Below are positions 1 through 9,306 of a DNA stretch of 64,000 nucleotides, piece by piece. The translations under genes and the position numbers were made by a program. Below the pieces are notes generated by a model. That model saw only the letters and a program-made list of their open reading frames with translations. It was not told where the DNA came from and searched no databases. The DNA comes from VXNE01 sp965261535 (GTDB lineage: Bacteria; Pseudomonadota; Gammaproteobacteria; Pseudomonadales; Azotimanducaceae): contig OZ253469.1 in assembly GCA_965261535.1 (NCBI GenBank), forward strand, positions 1,550,001-1,614,000. The letters are read 5' to 3'. Position 1 is the first letter of the stretch. Every line of letters begins with the position of its first letter.

Positions 1-389
1 GGCGAACGCGTGCCCACCAGGCCGGTGGCGAACTGATCGAGATTGGTCTTGCCGAGGGGAACCGCGCCCGCCGCCAACAACCGGTCCACGACCGTCGCGG
101 ATGCCTCCGGCACGTACGAATAGGCGGGACATGCCGCCGTCGTTGGGCAGCCGGCGAGGTCGATGTTGTCCTTGATCGCGAACGGCACGCCCCACAAGGG
201 ATGCTCCGCCGGGTCGAGCGTCGCGAGCCGGTCCAGATGCGTTCCCAATGCCGCTTCGTCCAGGAGGTGTATCCACGCGCGGCGATCACTGCCCCGTCGT
301 ATGGCTTCCGCGACGTGCTCCAGGACTTCACGGGGCGTGACCGCGCTTGACGCGTACGCCTCGACCAGGCCCGCAATGGAAAGATTCAT
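1..389 (-). CDS. atzF: Allophanate hydrolase, amidase domain (3' part outside window)
   Basis: N-terminal 129 residues of an amidase-signature enzyme. Allophanate hydrolase cleaves allophanate to ammonia and CO2, the last step after the carboxylase encoded just upstream. The visible part contains 'FAIKDNIDLAG', which holds the catalytic lysine of the Ser-cisSer-Lys triad, and 'PLGKTNLDQFATGLVGT', a stretch typical of AtzF and the amidase half of Dur1,2. The chosen ATG at 389 lies 28 bases after the carboxylase stop and opens 'MNLSIAGLVEAY'. An ATG at 420 is in another frame and soon stops. The gene is cut by the window edge, so the catalytic serine and the C-terminal domain cannot be seen. 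Last visible gene of the guanidine operon. Confidence 0.9.
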   Translation of the reverse strand, partial: MNLSIAGLVEAYASSAVTPREVLEHVAEAIRRGSDRRAWIHLLDEAALGTHLDRLATLDPAEHPLWGVPFAIKDNIDLAGCPTTAACPAYSYVPEASATVVDRLLAAGAVPLGKTNLDQFATGLVGTRS

Positions 390-417
390 GTCGACCGCAC
401 CCGCGCCAAGCGATTCC

Positions 418-3400
418 TCATAGCGATTCGATCACCGCGAGTCTTTGTCCCGGCGCGACCAACTGGCCCCTTGATACGGACAGGGCCACCTTCCCCGCCA
501 CCGGCGCGCGAATCTCGAATTCGGACTTCATCGCTTCGACGACGACCAGCACTTCGTCCCGGGCGACCGGCCGCGACGAATCTTCGCGCAGGGACCAGAT
601 GGAACCGGCCATGGGGCTGGTCACCACCGTCGCGCCGGGTGGGACCTTCGCCTCGTCTTCCTCCGCCGCGCCGTCCGCGAGGGTCGTCTCGAACGTCAGC
701 AGGCCCCGCTCGCGCCAGCCGGCAAGTTCCGCGTCGAACGCCCGCCTGCGCTTCTCGGTGAATGCCTCGATCGCGCCGGCGTTGGCATCGAGGAATCGAA
801 CGTAGTCGCGGTAGTCGAACCGGGTGGAACGGATATCCAGCGCGAGTTCGCCACGCGGAAATGCTTCACGCATATCGAGCAGCGTCCCCGCATCGACCTC
901 GTAGAACTGGATCTGGTCGAACGGGCGCAACAACCAATGTTCATCGAACTCCCGACCGATTCGGTGCCGATTCCAGACCTGCAAGGTCCTGCCCACGAAC
1001 TGGTAGCCGCCCGGCCCTTCCATGCCGTAGATGCACAGGTAGGAACCGCCGATACCGACGGAATTCTCCGCGGTCCAGGTTCGCGCGGGGTTGTACTTCG
1101 TCGTCACAAGCCGGTGCCGGGGATCGAGCGGCGTCGCCACGGGTGCTCCAAGGTATACGTCGCCCAGACCCATCACGAGATAGCTTGCGTCGAACACGAT
1201 GTCCTTCACGGCGCGCGCGTCGTCGAGTCCGTTGATGCGCCGAATGAACTCGATGTTGTCGGGGCACCAGGGCGCGTCCTTGCGAACCACGCGCATGTAC
1301 CGATCCACCGCCTCCCGGCAGGCGGGGTCGTCCCACGACAGGGGCAACCGGACGATGCGCGACTCCGGCGCCATGTCGTCGACGCGATCGATTTCTTTCA
1401 GCAAGGGAACAAGCCGGGCAGCGAGCGATTCAGCATTCCACCGGGCACGGTCGAAGCGAATCTGCAAAGAGCGAATGCCGAGCGTGTTCTCGACGATGCC
1501 TGGCACGGCTTCGTCCTCGAGCCGCGCCGCGAAGGCCTGCGCCTTGAGGTGCAGCGCGATATCGAGCACATGGGGGCCGAATTCAACCAGCAGCCACTCC
1601 TGGCCAGCCCGGCGAATGACGAAATCCGCGTCGGCCCGCGATGCGCTGGCGCGATGGACTACGGGGTCCTGCCTGGCGGCGACCACAGGCGACGCGGGGA
1701 AACGGTCCAAGTTGTAAATATAGGCATCGAGTTCTTTTTCGAGCCGCGCGGCATCCGCATCGGTGATCGGGACGAATCGGACCGTATCGCCCGGAGCGAG
1801 TTGACCAAGCTTCCAGCGATCGGCGTTGATCACCGCCGCCGGACAGACGAAACCGCCCAGGCTCGGGCCGTCCGGTCCCAGAATGACCGGCATGTCGCCG
1901 GTGAAATCGATGCTGCCGAATGCGTAAGCGTTATCGTGAATGTTCGAGGGATGCAGACCCGCTTCGCCGCCGTCCGGTCTCGCCCAGGCGGGTTGCGGCC
2001 CGGCGAGCCGCACCCCGGTGCGGCTCGAGTTGTAGTGCACCGTCCAGTGGGCCGCCAGAAACGTCTCGATATCGTCTTCGGTAAAGAAATCCGGCGATGC
2101 GTGCGGACCCATGATCACGCGGATTGCTTCGCATGCGGCATATTCTGGACGCTTGTCTGGCGGCAGGCTCGCGAAGGGCCCCGCAGAAGCCGGCCGGATG
2201 CGCACCGTGTCCCCGGCGCGAAGCGCCCGGCCATTGAAGCCGCCGATTCCGCCAAGCGCAAAGGTTGCAGTGGAGCCCATAGCGACTGGCACATCGATGC
2301 CCCCCGCCACCAACAAGTACGCGCGGACGCCCCTCTCGATACGCCCGATACGCAGCGTCTGTCCGCACTCGACCTCGAACGTCGACCAGGGCACGACCGG
2401 CGCACCGTCGAGATCGGCTTCACAAGGCGGACCGGCGATCACGCATGTGGCAGCAGTATTGAAGGTCAATCGAGGCCCCTGGACGACGATCTCCAAACCC
2501 GCCGCGTCCGGCGCGTTCCCGAGCAGACGATTCCCGAGTCGAAACGAAAGGTCATCCATCGGACCCGAGGGAGGTACGCCGACATTCCAGTATCCCTGCC
2601 GTCCGGGCCAGGACTGCACGGTGGTGGATGCGCCGCCCTCAAGCACATCGAAGCTCGTCGGCGCGTAGTCGACTTGCTCAAGGCTGGCCGTGGTCATCTC
2701 GGCCCGGCGGAACGCCGGAATGTCGAGCGCCCGGACAAGGTAGTCCAGATTGGTTTCGATGCCGTACACGCTGCTGGCGCGCAACGCCGCCGATAGCGCG
2801 TCGAGGGCGTCCTCCCGCGTTGGCGCGTGGCAGATGAGTTTCGCCAGCATGGGGTCGAAGTACGGCGACACGCGGGCGCCGGAGCGCAGCCAAGTATCCA
2901 CCCGCAAACCGGCCCGTCCGGAAACCCGTCCGGGAACCCGTTCGGGGAATTCTGCGAGCGCGACATCGCCGGGGGTTGGCCGGAACTCGTGGTTCGGATC
3001 CTCCGCATAGACGCGCGCCTGTACCGCGTGTCCCGAAGGGCTGGCAGGGATCAAGTCCGCGAGGGGCGGCAATTCTTCCGTCGCCAACCGCAGCATCCAC
3101 TCCACGAGGTCGATGCCGTAAACGCATTCCGTCACGCCGTGCTCCACCTGCAGCCGCGTGTTCACCTCGAGGAAGTAGAAGCGCCGGGCAGCGGCATCGT
3201 AGAGAAACTCAACGGTGCCCGCCATGCGGTAACCGACGCTGGCAAGGAGTTCCCGGGCTTGCCCGTGGAGTTCCTCGCGCAGCGCCGGCGGCAGGTTCGG
3301 CGCCGGACATTCCTCGATCACTTTCTGATGCCGCCGCTGCAGCGAGCAGTCCCGGTCTCCGATGATCAGCACGTCGCCGCGACCGTCGCCGAACGCCTGC

Positions 3401-4029
3401 ACCTCGACATGTCGCGGCGCGGCGATCAGTTTTTCGAGGTACAGGTCGTCGTCACCGAAGTTGGTGGCCGCCACGCGTCGGATACGGTCGAACGCGTCTG
3501 CCAATCCCGCCGCATCGTCCAGGCGACGCATGCCGATGCCGCCGCCGCCCGCCGTGCTTTTCAGCATCACTGGATAGCCGATGCGCTCGGCCTCTTGCAT
3601 GGCGTCCTCCACGCTCGGGAGCAGCCCGCTGCCCGGCAGGAGATGTACGCCGGCGCTCGAAGCAGTCGCGCGCGCTTCGTGTTTCAGGCCGAAGCGCCGG
3701 ATGTGCTCCGGCCGCGGCCCGATGAAAACGACGCCGCGTTCGGCGAGACGCTCGGCGAACCCCGCGTTCTCGCTCAAGAAGCCGTATCCCGGATGCAGGG
3801 CTTGAGCACCCGTCCGGTCGATGATCTCGAACAGCCTGGCCTCGTTCATGTAGGTGTCGGGCGCGCCGCCATCGCCCAACGGAAAGGCTTCGTCCACCGC
3901 GGACAGATGCAGCGAATCGCGATCCGACTCCGCGTACACCCCGATGCTCCGGACCCCCATGCGCCGCAGGGTCCGCGCTATGCGCACGGCGATGGCGCCG
4001 CGGTTGGCGATCAGCACCCGGTCGAACAT
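418..4029 (-). CDS. Guanidine carboxylase (urea carboxylase family), biotin-dependent
   Basis: 1203 residues, the full length of the family. Domain order: biotin carboxylase/ATP-grasp (about 1-450, with 'STAGGGGIGMRR' and 'EVNTRLQVEHGVTE'), carboxyltransferase halves of the KipA/KipI type (about 470-1000), and a biotinyl domain with 'VVEAMKSEFEI' holding the biotinylated lysine near 1168. These enzymes use ATP and bicarbonate to carboxylate urea or guanidine. The guanidine-I riboswitch at the head of the operon and the two deiminase subunits upstream indicate guanidine as the physiological substrate, giving carboxyguanidine. The family call is certain. The guanidine preference rests on context, because sequence alone does not settle urea versus guanidine here. 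Confidence 0.93.
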   Translation of the reverse strand: MFDRVLIANRGAIAVRIARTLRRMGVRSIGVYAESDRDSLHLSAVDEAFPLGDGGAPDTYMNEARLFEIIDRTGAQALHPGYGFLSENAGFAERLAERGVVFIGPRPEHIRRFGLKHEARATASSAGVHLLPGSGLLPSVEDAMQEAERIGYPVMLKSTAGGGGIGMRRLDDAAGLADAFDRIRRVAATNFGDDDLYLEKLIAAPRHVEVQAFGDGRGDVLIIGDRDCSLQRRHQKVIEECPAPNLPPALREELHGQARELLASVGYRMAGTVEFLYDAAARRFYFLEVNTRLQVEHGVTECVYGIDLVEWMLRLATEELPPLADLIPASPSGHAVQARVYAEDPNHEFRPTPGDVALAEFPERVPGRVSGRAGLRVDTWLRSGARVSPYFDPMLAKLICHAPTREDALDALSAALRASSVYGIETNLDYLVRALDIPAFRRAEMTTASLEQVDYAPTSFDVLEGGASTTVQSWPGRQGYWNVGVPPSGPMDDLSFRLGNRLLGNAPDAAGLEIVVQGPRLTFNTAATCVIAGPPCEADLDGAPVVPWSTFEVECGQTLRIGRIERGVRAYLLVAGGIDVPVAMGSTATFALGGIGGFNGRALRAGDTVRIRPASAGPFASLPPDKRPEYAACEAIRVIMGPHASPDFFTEDDIETFLAAHWTVHYNSSRTGVRLAGPQPAWARPDGGEAGLHPSNIHDNAYAFGSIDFTGDMPVILGPDGPSLGGFVCPAAVINADRWKLGQLAPGDTVRFVPITDADAARLEKELDAYIYNLDRFPASPVVAARQDPVVHRASASRADADFVIRRAGQEWLLVEFGPHVLDIALHLKAQAFAARLEDEAVPGIVENTLGIRSLQIRFDRARWNAESLAARLVPLLKEIDRVDDMAPESRIVRLPLSWDDPACREAVDRYMRVVRKDAPWCPDNIEFIRRINGLDDARAVKDIVFDASYLVMGLGDVYLGAPVATPLDPRHRLVTTKYNPARTWTAENSVGIGGSYLCIYGMEGPGGYQFVGRTLQVWNRHRIGREFDEHWLLRPFDQIQFYEVDAGTLLDMREAFPRGELALDIRSTRFDYRDYVRFLDANAGAIEAFTEKRRRAFDAELAGWRERGLLTFETTLADGAAEEDEAKVPPGATVVTSPMAGSIWSLREDSSRPVARDEVLVVVEAMKSEFEIRAPVAGKVALSVSRGQLVAPGQRLAVIESL

Positions 4030-4030
4030 A

Positions 4031-4672
4031 TCAACGCGGCCAGATCGCGAGTTCGATAGGTGTCGGGTTGTAGCCGTTGCAGGGATTGTTGAGTTGCGGA
4101 CAGTTCGAAATCAGCACGAGCACGTTCATCCGCGCCGTCAGCTCGACGTACTTGCCGGGCGCGCTGATGCCGTCTTCGAAAGTCAGGCCGCCCGCCGGTG
4201 TCACCGGCACATTCATGAAAAAGTTGATGTTGTGGGTCAGATCGCGCTTGGTAAGCCCCCACTGCGTGTGCGTGTTGACCGCGAGCAGCCAACTGTCGCG
4301 GCAGGAGTGCATGGTTTTCTTGTCCAGGGCATAGCGAACGGTGTTGCTCTCGCCCGCGCACGCCCCGCCCAGCGTGTCGTGGCGACCGCATGTATCGGCG
4401 ACGATGTCCAGCATGGGGTTGCCGTCGTCGGAAACCAGCGTTGTTCCCACCGTGAGATACAGGTTGCGCTGCTCCCGCACCGTGTCGAACGCGCTATATC
4501 GCTCGTGCGGGTGATCGGCGTTGAAGAACAGCGTATCCACCGCCTGGTTTCCGTTTAGGTCGGTAATGCGCAGCGTTTCGCCCGCGCGCACCTCCTCCAT
4601 CCAGTAGTCGCCAGCGCCGACCGCTTCAACGCGATACGCGTCCTTCACCGCGCGACTGCTTTCCCGCATCAT
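4031..4672 (-). CDS. Carboxyguanidine deiminase subunit (urea carboxylase-associated protein 2)
   Basis: 213 residues, DUF1989-type fold, the shorter of the two 'urea amidolyase-associated' proteins. These two proteins were shown in other bacteria to form CgdAB, which deiminates carboxyguanidine to allophanate. Visible family features are 'ITDLNGNQAVDTLFFN', the cysteine-containing stretch 'MLDIVADTCGRHDTLGGAC' and 'NINFFMNVPV'. The start is the ATG at 4672 because it overlaps the stop of the upstream gene as ATGA, which implies translational coupling. The open frame continues further upstream without family similarity. The stop lies one base before the carboxylase start. Which of CgdA or CgdB this is was not decided. 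Confidence 0.88.
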   Translation of the reverse strand: MMRESSRAVKDAYRVEAVGAGDYWMEEVRAGETLRITDLNGNQAVDTLFFNADHPHERYSAFDTVREQRNLYLTVGTTLVSDDGNPMLDIVADTCGRHDTLGGACAGESNTVRYALDKKTMHSCRDSWLLAVNTHTQWGLTKRDLTHNINFFMNVPVTPAGGLTFEDGISAPGKYVELTARMNVLVLISNCPQLNNPCNGYNPTPIELAIWPR

Positions 4673-5418
4673 GATGATTCTCCCAGGCGCTCGGCGGCGT
4701 TTGTGCCAAGCCGGTAAAGGGCGTTGTTCATGAACCCCCGGCCGTTCTCTTCCCTCGAGAGGCGGCACGGATCGTCTTCGGCGACGGTCGGCGCAACGCC
4801 GAGCGCATAGGCGATCGGTTTCCTCGGATATTTGGGGGACGCATCGAGTGGATGCGGGCAGGTGTGCATCAACACCAGCGTATCCATCTCGAAACGCAAG
4901 GACAGGTTCGCGCCCGGCGTCGAGTGGCCGACGATGAGGGTCATGTTGCCGTTCTCGGTGACATCCACGCGACTGAACCAGTTGACATTGGCCGCCATGT
5001 CGCGCCGACCGAGCCCGTACTTGCCGAGTTCGATGAGGAAGCAATCGCGGCCGTTGCGGTAATAGTCGTTGCGCGCTTCCTGATAGCTCCTGCTACCCCA
5101 CTTTGCCGAGACGATCCCGGCATTGCAGGTTCCGCTGGAGGCGTCGTGCCAGCCCGCGCTGTCAGCCGTGATCGAGCAGAAGATCCGCCCCATGTCCGAG
5201 TAGAGGCAATGGCCGGCGGTCAGCTTGAAAGTGTGCTGGCACTTCAGCGTGTCCGGAAGATTGAGCCGCTCCAGGGGGTTGGCCGGGTTGTACAGGAGCA
5301 TGCCGACGTTGCCCCCGCCCTCGACGTCGGTGAGTTCCAGCGTCGTCCCCTGTCGCGCCAGGAACGACCAGTGCCGCCCGCCCGGCAAGATGTCCCGATA
5401 CTTGTTCGCATCGCTCAT
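4669..5418 (-). CDS. Carboxyguanidine deiminase subunit (urea carboxylase-associated protein 1)
   Basis: 249 residues, paralogous to the next gene ('LTDVEGGGNVGMLLYN', 'ITADSAGWHDASSGTCN', 'NVNWFSRVDV'). It is the predicted partner in the heteromeric carboxyguanidine deiminase. The ATG at 5418 ('MSDANKYRDILPGG') is preferred over one at 5454 because it follows an AGGAAGG-like ribosome site and matches where family proteins begin. The gene overlaps the next one by four bases and lies 48 bases after the ATPase gene. Confidence 0.88.
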   Translation of the reverse strand: MSDANKYRDILPGGRHWSFLARQGTTLELTDVEGGGNVGMLLYNPANPLERLNLPDTLKCQHTFKLTAGHCLYSDMGRIFCSITADSAGWHDASSGTCNAGIVSAKWGSRSYQEARNDYYRNGRDCFLIELGKYGLGRRDMAANVNWFSRVDVTENGNMTLIVGHSTPGANLSLRFEMDTLVLMHTCPHPLDASPKYPRKPIAYALGVAPTVAEDDPCRLSREENGRGFMNNALYRLGTNAAERLGESS

Positions 5419-5466
5419 GTCCGCCTTCCTATTTCCGTTTCCTGTTTCCCGCATCCGTTCTACAAC

Positions 5467-6222
5467 TCAAGCGTCCGCCGTCCGTGGGTTTCCGTTGCCC
5501 CGATTCCTGGTCACCGGCACGTCGTAGGTAATAGTGGCGCCGTAGGCATCCGGCTCGTGGGGGTCGACCCGCACCTTGTCGAAGACCAGCAACCGCGTCC
5601 CCAGGCGGAATCCTTCCGAAAGGTCGTGGGTAATCATGAGTACCGTGAGCTTCAGTTCGCTGTACAACTCACGCACGAGTTCTTGCATGTCGGCGCGAAT
5701 GCCCGGATCCAGAGCGCCGAACGGTTCGTCCAGCAACAGGATCCCGGGGCTCGTGATCAGCGTTTGCGACAGCGCCAGTCGCTGCTGCATGCCGCCCGAC
5801 AACGCATCCGGATAGGCATTCGCCGACGGCAGCAGCCCCACCCGGTCCAGCATACGCTCGCACCGCTCTATTTCGTCCCGGCGCCGGCGGCCGAAGCTCC
5901 GGCAAAGGAGTTTGGAACGGCGCAGCTCCAGCCCTAGCAATACGTTTTCCAGCACGGTCAGGTGGGGAAATACGGAATAGCGCTGAAAGACTACGCCGCG
6001 ATCCTTTCCGGGTTCCGGCGTGAGCGGCTTGCCGGCAATGAAGATCGTCCCCCGCGTGGGTTTCTCTTCGCCGAGCAACAGCTTGAAGAACGTGGTCTTG
6101 CCGCAACCCGATGCGCCTACCACGGTGACGAACTCGTTTCGCTCCACCTCCAGGTTGATCCGTTCCAGGACCGCCTTGTCGGGATAGCTTTTCCATAGCT
6201 GTGAAACGCGAATGAGGCTCAT
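5467..6222 (-). CDS. ABC transporter ATP-binding protein (guanidine/urea-type importer)
   Basis: 251 residues, ATPase of a nitrate/taurine-type importer. Walker A 'GASGCGKTTF', Q-loop region 'VVFQRYSVFPHLTVLENV', signature 'LSGGMQQR', Walker B 'LLLDEPFGALD' and the switch histidine in 'MITHDLSEG' are all present. The ATG at 6222 overlaps the permease stop as ATGA. The frame stays open upstream, but that part is only antisense or out-of-frame permease sequence. It is predicted to energise import of guanidine or a related nitrogen compound with the two genes before it. Confidence 0.92.
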   Translation of the reverse strand: MSLIRVSQLWKSYPDKAVLERINLEVERNEFVTVVGASGCGKTTFFKLLLGEEKPTRGTIFIAGKPLTPEPGKDRGVVFQRYSVFPHLTVLENVLLGLELRRSKLLCRSFGRRRRDEIERCERMLDRVGLLPSANAYPDALSGGMQQRLALSQTLITSPGILLLDEPFGALDPGIRADMQELVRELYSELKLTVLMITHDLSEGFRLGTRLLVFDKVRVDPHEPDAYGATITYDVPVTRNRGNGNPRTADA

Positions 6223-7031
6223 CGGTTCCTTCCGTACCACGGAAAGAAGAACGCATTGAGTTTGCGGAATCCCGCATCGAGCAGAAACGCGAGCATCGTA
6301 ATCCACGCGACGTACGGCAGGATCACGTCCATGGCCAGGTATCGGCGGACGAGGAAAATCCGGTAGCCGAGACCTTCGGTCGAGGCGATGGCTTCCGCCG
6401 CGATCAGGAACAACCACGCGGCGCCGAGCGACAGGCGCACGGCGTCAATCAGGCGCGGCATCACCTGCGGCGCGACGATCCGCACAGCGATCTGCCAAGT
6501 GTTCGCGTCCAGGGTCTGGGCCTTGACGATCTGCTCCCGAGGGAGTTCCCGCACCCGCTGCTCCAGCTCGCGCATGATGAAGGGGGCTGTGCCGAAGACG
6601 ATCAGCACCACCTTGGACAGTTCACCCAGGCCGAAGGTGATGAACAGTATCGGCAAGATGGCGATCGGCGGGATCATCGACAGAACCCGCACCAGCGGAG
6701 ACCAGGTCGCCGAGAACCAGGGGATCAGTCCGTTCAGAATGCCGAATGTGAATCCGGCGAGCGCGCTGACCCCGATGCCGATGAACAACCGCTTGAGGCT
6801 CGCCGCCGTGTCCGCCCACAACAGGATCTCTCCCGTTCGCACGCTTGGCTCGAACGCCATGCGCCGGATCGACTCGGCGAAGGTCTGCATGCTCGGAAGC
6901 AGCTTGTCGTTGGGGTTGGCCTCGAGTCGAATGTCCGAGAATATCAGGTAGATGACGACGAGCGCCGCGAAGGGCAAGGCCGCGACGATGATCGCCGCGC
7001 CCCTGCCCGGACGCAGGTTGATGAGACGCAT
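6219..7031 (-). CDS. ABC transporter permease (guanidine/urea-type importer)
   Basis: 270 residues, inner-membrane permease of the binding-protein-dependent class. Hydrophobic segments are visible at about 12-32 ('AAIIVAALPFAALVVIYLIF'), 90-110, 120-145 and 200-255. The cytoplasmic EAA loop that docks the ATPase appears around 'RLSLGAAWLFLIAAEAIAS'. It sits between the binding protein (27-base gap) and the ATPase (4-base overlap), a usual importer layout. Confidence 0.9.
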   Translation of the reverse strand: MRLINLRPGRGAAIIVAALPFAALVVIYLIFSDIRLEANPNDKLLPSMQTFAESIRRMAFEPSVRTGEILLWADTAASLKRLFIGIGVSALAGFTFGILNGLIPWFSATWSPLVRVLSMIPPIAILPILFITFGLGELSKVVLIVFGTAPFIMRELEQRVRELPREQIVKAQTLDANTWQIAVRIVAPQVMPRLIDAVRLSLGAAWLFLIAAEAIASTEGLGYRIFLVRRYLAMDVILPYVAWITMLAFLLDAGFRKLNAFFFPWYGRNR

Positions 7032-7058
7032 GGTTCATCCAGCCTGCGATTGAGCCAG

Positions 7059-8126
7059 TTACAACTCCCCGCTGGCGGCCATGTTCATGTAGGTGTCGTC
7101 GAACCGGAGCTTCACGTTGTCCGTCGAGCCGAACACCTTGCCGCCGGGATACGCGATGCCGATGAATTCGCTGCTCGGCGCTCCCTCGCCAAGCAGACCG
7201 TGCTTGAACGAGAATGTCGCGACGCTCTCCATCGTGGTCACGACATCATCCGAGCGCACGAACTCCAGGGCCGGCTGGGCCTCGAAGAACATGCGCGTCG
7301 CCGCAAGCTGCGCGTTGTATCCCGCAAGATCCGTCCCGGAGGCCGTCGCCATCAGGGTCTTGGCTGCGTCGCCGGCTTCGCCCGCGTCAAACATGACAGC
7401 CATGGTTTCGTACCAGGCACCGGCCAACGCCTTGCCCAGGCGCGGATCCGCGGCCAGGGTTTGGGTATTCACCACCAGCATGTCGATGATCTCTCCGGGG
7501 ATCATGGACGAGTCGAAGACATTGGTGACATCGGGCATCGCCAGGATTTCCGACAACAGGGGATTCCAGGTAACCACCGACGTGACATCGTCCGATGCGA
7601 AAGCCGCCACGATGTCCGCGTCCGAGGTGTTCACGACGCGCACATCCCGCTCGGACAAGCCGATCGGGTCGAGCGCGCGGGCGAGCGTGTAGTGCGACAC
7701 CGAGAGTTCCACCAGGTTGACCTGCTGACCCGCGATATCGGCGAGTGTCGCGTCCGCGCCTTTCAGCAATATGCCGTCGTTGCCGTTGGAGAAATCGCCG
7801 ACGATCAGCGCGGTCGAGTCGACGCCGCCCGCCGCCGGAATCGTCAGGGCATCCATGTTGGTCATGGTGCAGCCGTCGAACGCGCCAGCCGTGTACTGGT
7901 TGATGGACTCGATGTAGTCGTTGAACTGGACCACCTCGATGGTGATGCCGTACTTCTCCGCCCACTTGTCGACGATGCCGGCATCGGCCGCGTAGCCCCA
8001 GGGCATCCATCCGACATAGATGCTCCAGGCGATCCTGTAGTCGTCCTTGGCCGAAGCGGGGAGCGCGAAAGACAACAGCGCCGCCACTACTGCGGCGCAG
8101 AACGGTTTCAGAAAGCGAGTATTCAT
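7059..8126 (-). CDS. ABC transporter periplasmic substrate-binding protein of the guanidine/urea carboxylase operon
   Basis: 355 residues with a clear signal peptide: basic start, hydrophobic 'AAVVAALLSFALP' and an ASA/KD cleavage site near residue 26. The mature part begins 'YRIAWSIYVGWMPWGYAAD', typical of NMT1/TauA-like binding proteins found beside urea or guanidine carboxylases. The ATG at 8126 follows 'AAGGGAAAATC', a good ribosome site. It is the first gene after the riboswitch (about 40 bases of leader remain) and the likely specificity component of the importer. The ligand is inferred from the riboswitch. Confidence 0.92.
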   Translation of the reverse strand: MNTRFLKPFCAAVVAALLSFALPASAKDDYRIAWSIYVGWMPWGYAADAGIVDKWAEKYGITIEVVQFNDYIESINQYTAGAFDGCTMTNMDALTIPAAGGVDSTALIVGDFSNGNDGILLKGADATLADIAGQQVNLVELSVSHYTLARALDPIGLSERDVRVVNTSDADIVAAFASDDVTSVVTWNPLLSEILAMPDVTNVFDSSMIPGEIIDMLVVNTQTLAADPRLGKALAGAWYETMAVMFDAGEAGDAAKTLMATASGTDLAGYNAQLAATRMFFEAQPALEFVRSDDVVTTMESVATFSFKHGLLGEGAPSSEFIGIAYPGGKVFGSTDNVKLRFDDTYMNMAASGEL

Positions 8127-8165
8127 GATTTTCCCTTAAGCCGAAGTTCACACGTCGAGACAAAC

Positions 8166-8303
8166 AGTCTCCCGGGCTTTTATCCCTCCGTGTAACCTCG
8201 CTCAAGGGAGGGGACGCCGCCGCAGAAGCGGCGGACGCCCCTCCAGGGGGAGGCCGAAAGCTCTCGGACCAGACGCCTCAAGGAAGGCCGGAACCCTAGC
8301 TTT
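8166..8303 (-). promoter_or_regulatory. Guanidine-I riboswitch (ykkC RNA, subtype 1)
   Basis: Read on the minus strand, the leader contains the hallmark ykkC blocks in order: 'CTAGGGTTCCG' (8299-8289), 'CTGGTCCGAGAG' (about 8272-8261), then 'ACACGGAGGGATAAAAGCC' and 'CGGGAGA' ending near 8168. Between them is a long variable hairpin (8244-8207) with a nearly perfect GC-rich stem and a TTCT loop. This RNA class binds free guanidinium and turns expression on. It sits 40 bases before the binding-protein start and should control the whole operon. No clear terminator was seen between the aptamer and the ATG, so control may be at translation; that is inference. Confidence 0.95.
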
Positions 8304-8516
8304 TCTTTTGTGAAGAGCAGCGCAAACTGTTCTGTCCCACGTCGCCTATGGTGCAATCATCGTGCCATCGACGATGATCGCGCCGTACGCCGCCGAAATC
8401 GGCACGTTTGACGCCGCACCATGTCACACGCCGGTCCCGCGACGCACTACTTTGGTGCATGCGTGCCCCAAAGGGCTGCCAGGCCGGGGCAATGTGTTGC
8501 CGGACGTCTACACCTG

Positions 8517-9272
8517 TTACGGTTCGCGCAGGCGAGTTTCCAGTTCGGCGATGCGGGCCTCGGCGACCCGTCGGGCGGCCCTCTCCTCGGCAAGCGCCGA
8601 GGCCGTCCGTTTCGTAGCCGTCGTCGCCTCCGACAGAGCCGTCGTCGCCTCCGCGAGGTTCTGAAGATACTCCCCGCTCTCGGGGTCGCGAAAGCGCAAC
8701 GCCTGGTTCTCGACGCGCAGATCGAGACCGAGAACCTCGCTCCGAATCGTTCGCGCGCCGCTCTCCACGCGCGCGGGCATCGGACGGTAGGCGCGTCCCC
8801 GCAAACCGAATCCCTGCAGCGTGGGATCGAAGTACTCGTCCCTCGGGTCGAACAGCCAGTACTCGCGCACCCCCAGTTCCGCGTACAGCGCGCGCTTTCG
8901 ACCCAGGTCTTGTTGCCAGGTGTTCTCGGACGCCACCTCCAGCACGAAGTCCGGCGCCTTCGGCTCCTCCCAGAGCTTGTACACCATGCGTTTGCGCTTC
9001 GCCGCGCCGAAGACGACGAAAACGTCGGGCGCCACCGACTTGCGCGGGTCGCCCTCCTCATAATAGATCAGCAGGTCGGCCGACACGTAAACGTCCGGTC
9101 GATCCAGGTAGCGAATGTTGAGCATACCGAACGCGTCATGGATCGCCGTCAACTGCCAGTCGTTCTCAGCCAACGGCAGACCGTCGGAACTCGGATACAT
9201 CGGGTCTTCCGCAGGAAGAACGGTATCTGGTTTCATGGATACGTCCATGGAACGATCACCCGGCTTTTCCAT
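8517..9272 (-). CDS. Uma2 family (DUF820) PD-(D/E)XK nuclease-like protein
   Basis: 251 residues. The core shows the restriction-endonuclease-like pattern of Uma2 proteins: 'SVAPDVFVVFG' (acidic residue), then 'DFVLEVASENTWQQD' followed by 'RKRALYAELGVREYWLFDP'. After the core is a helical tail (about 200-251, 'SEATTATKRTASALAEE...') likely to be a coiled coil, common in this family. The biological role of Uma2 proteins is not well known. Alternative in-frame starts exist at 'MDVSMKPD' and 'MKPDTV', and no ribosome site decides clearly. It stands alone between the guanidine operon and the glyoxalase gene. Confidence 0.85.
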   Translation of the reverse strand: MEKPGDRSMDVSMKPDTVLPAEDPMYPSSDGLPLAENDWQLTAIHDAFGMLNIRYLDRPDVYVSADLLIYYEEGDPRKSVAPDVFVVFGAAKRKRMVYKLWEEPKAPDFVLEVASENTWQQDLGRKRALYAELGVREYWLFDPRDEYFDPTLQGFGLRGRAYRPMPARVESGARTIRSEVLGLDLRVENQALRFRDPESGEYLQNLAEATTALSEATTATKRTASALAEERAARRVAEARIAELETRLREP

Positions 9273-9306
9273 ATGGAGATCGGCAGGGCCAGTTCTGTCC
9301 GCTCAT

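Noticed and set aside
937..2796. Long plus-strand open frame opposite the guanidine carboxylase gene
   Set aside because: The minus strand encodes a full-length, motif-complete carboxylase. The plus frame is open only because of high GC and has no recognisable domain.
8124..8140. 'tgattttcccttaag' occurs here and again near 63,963
   Set aside because: The first is the ribosome site and start of the binding-protein gene, the second is helicase coding sequence. The sharing looks accidental.
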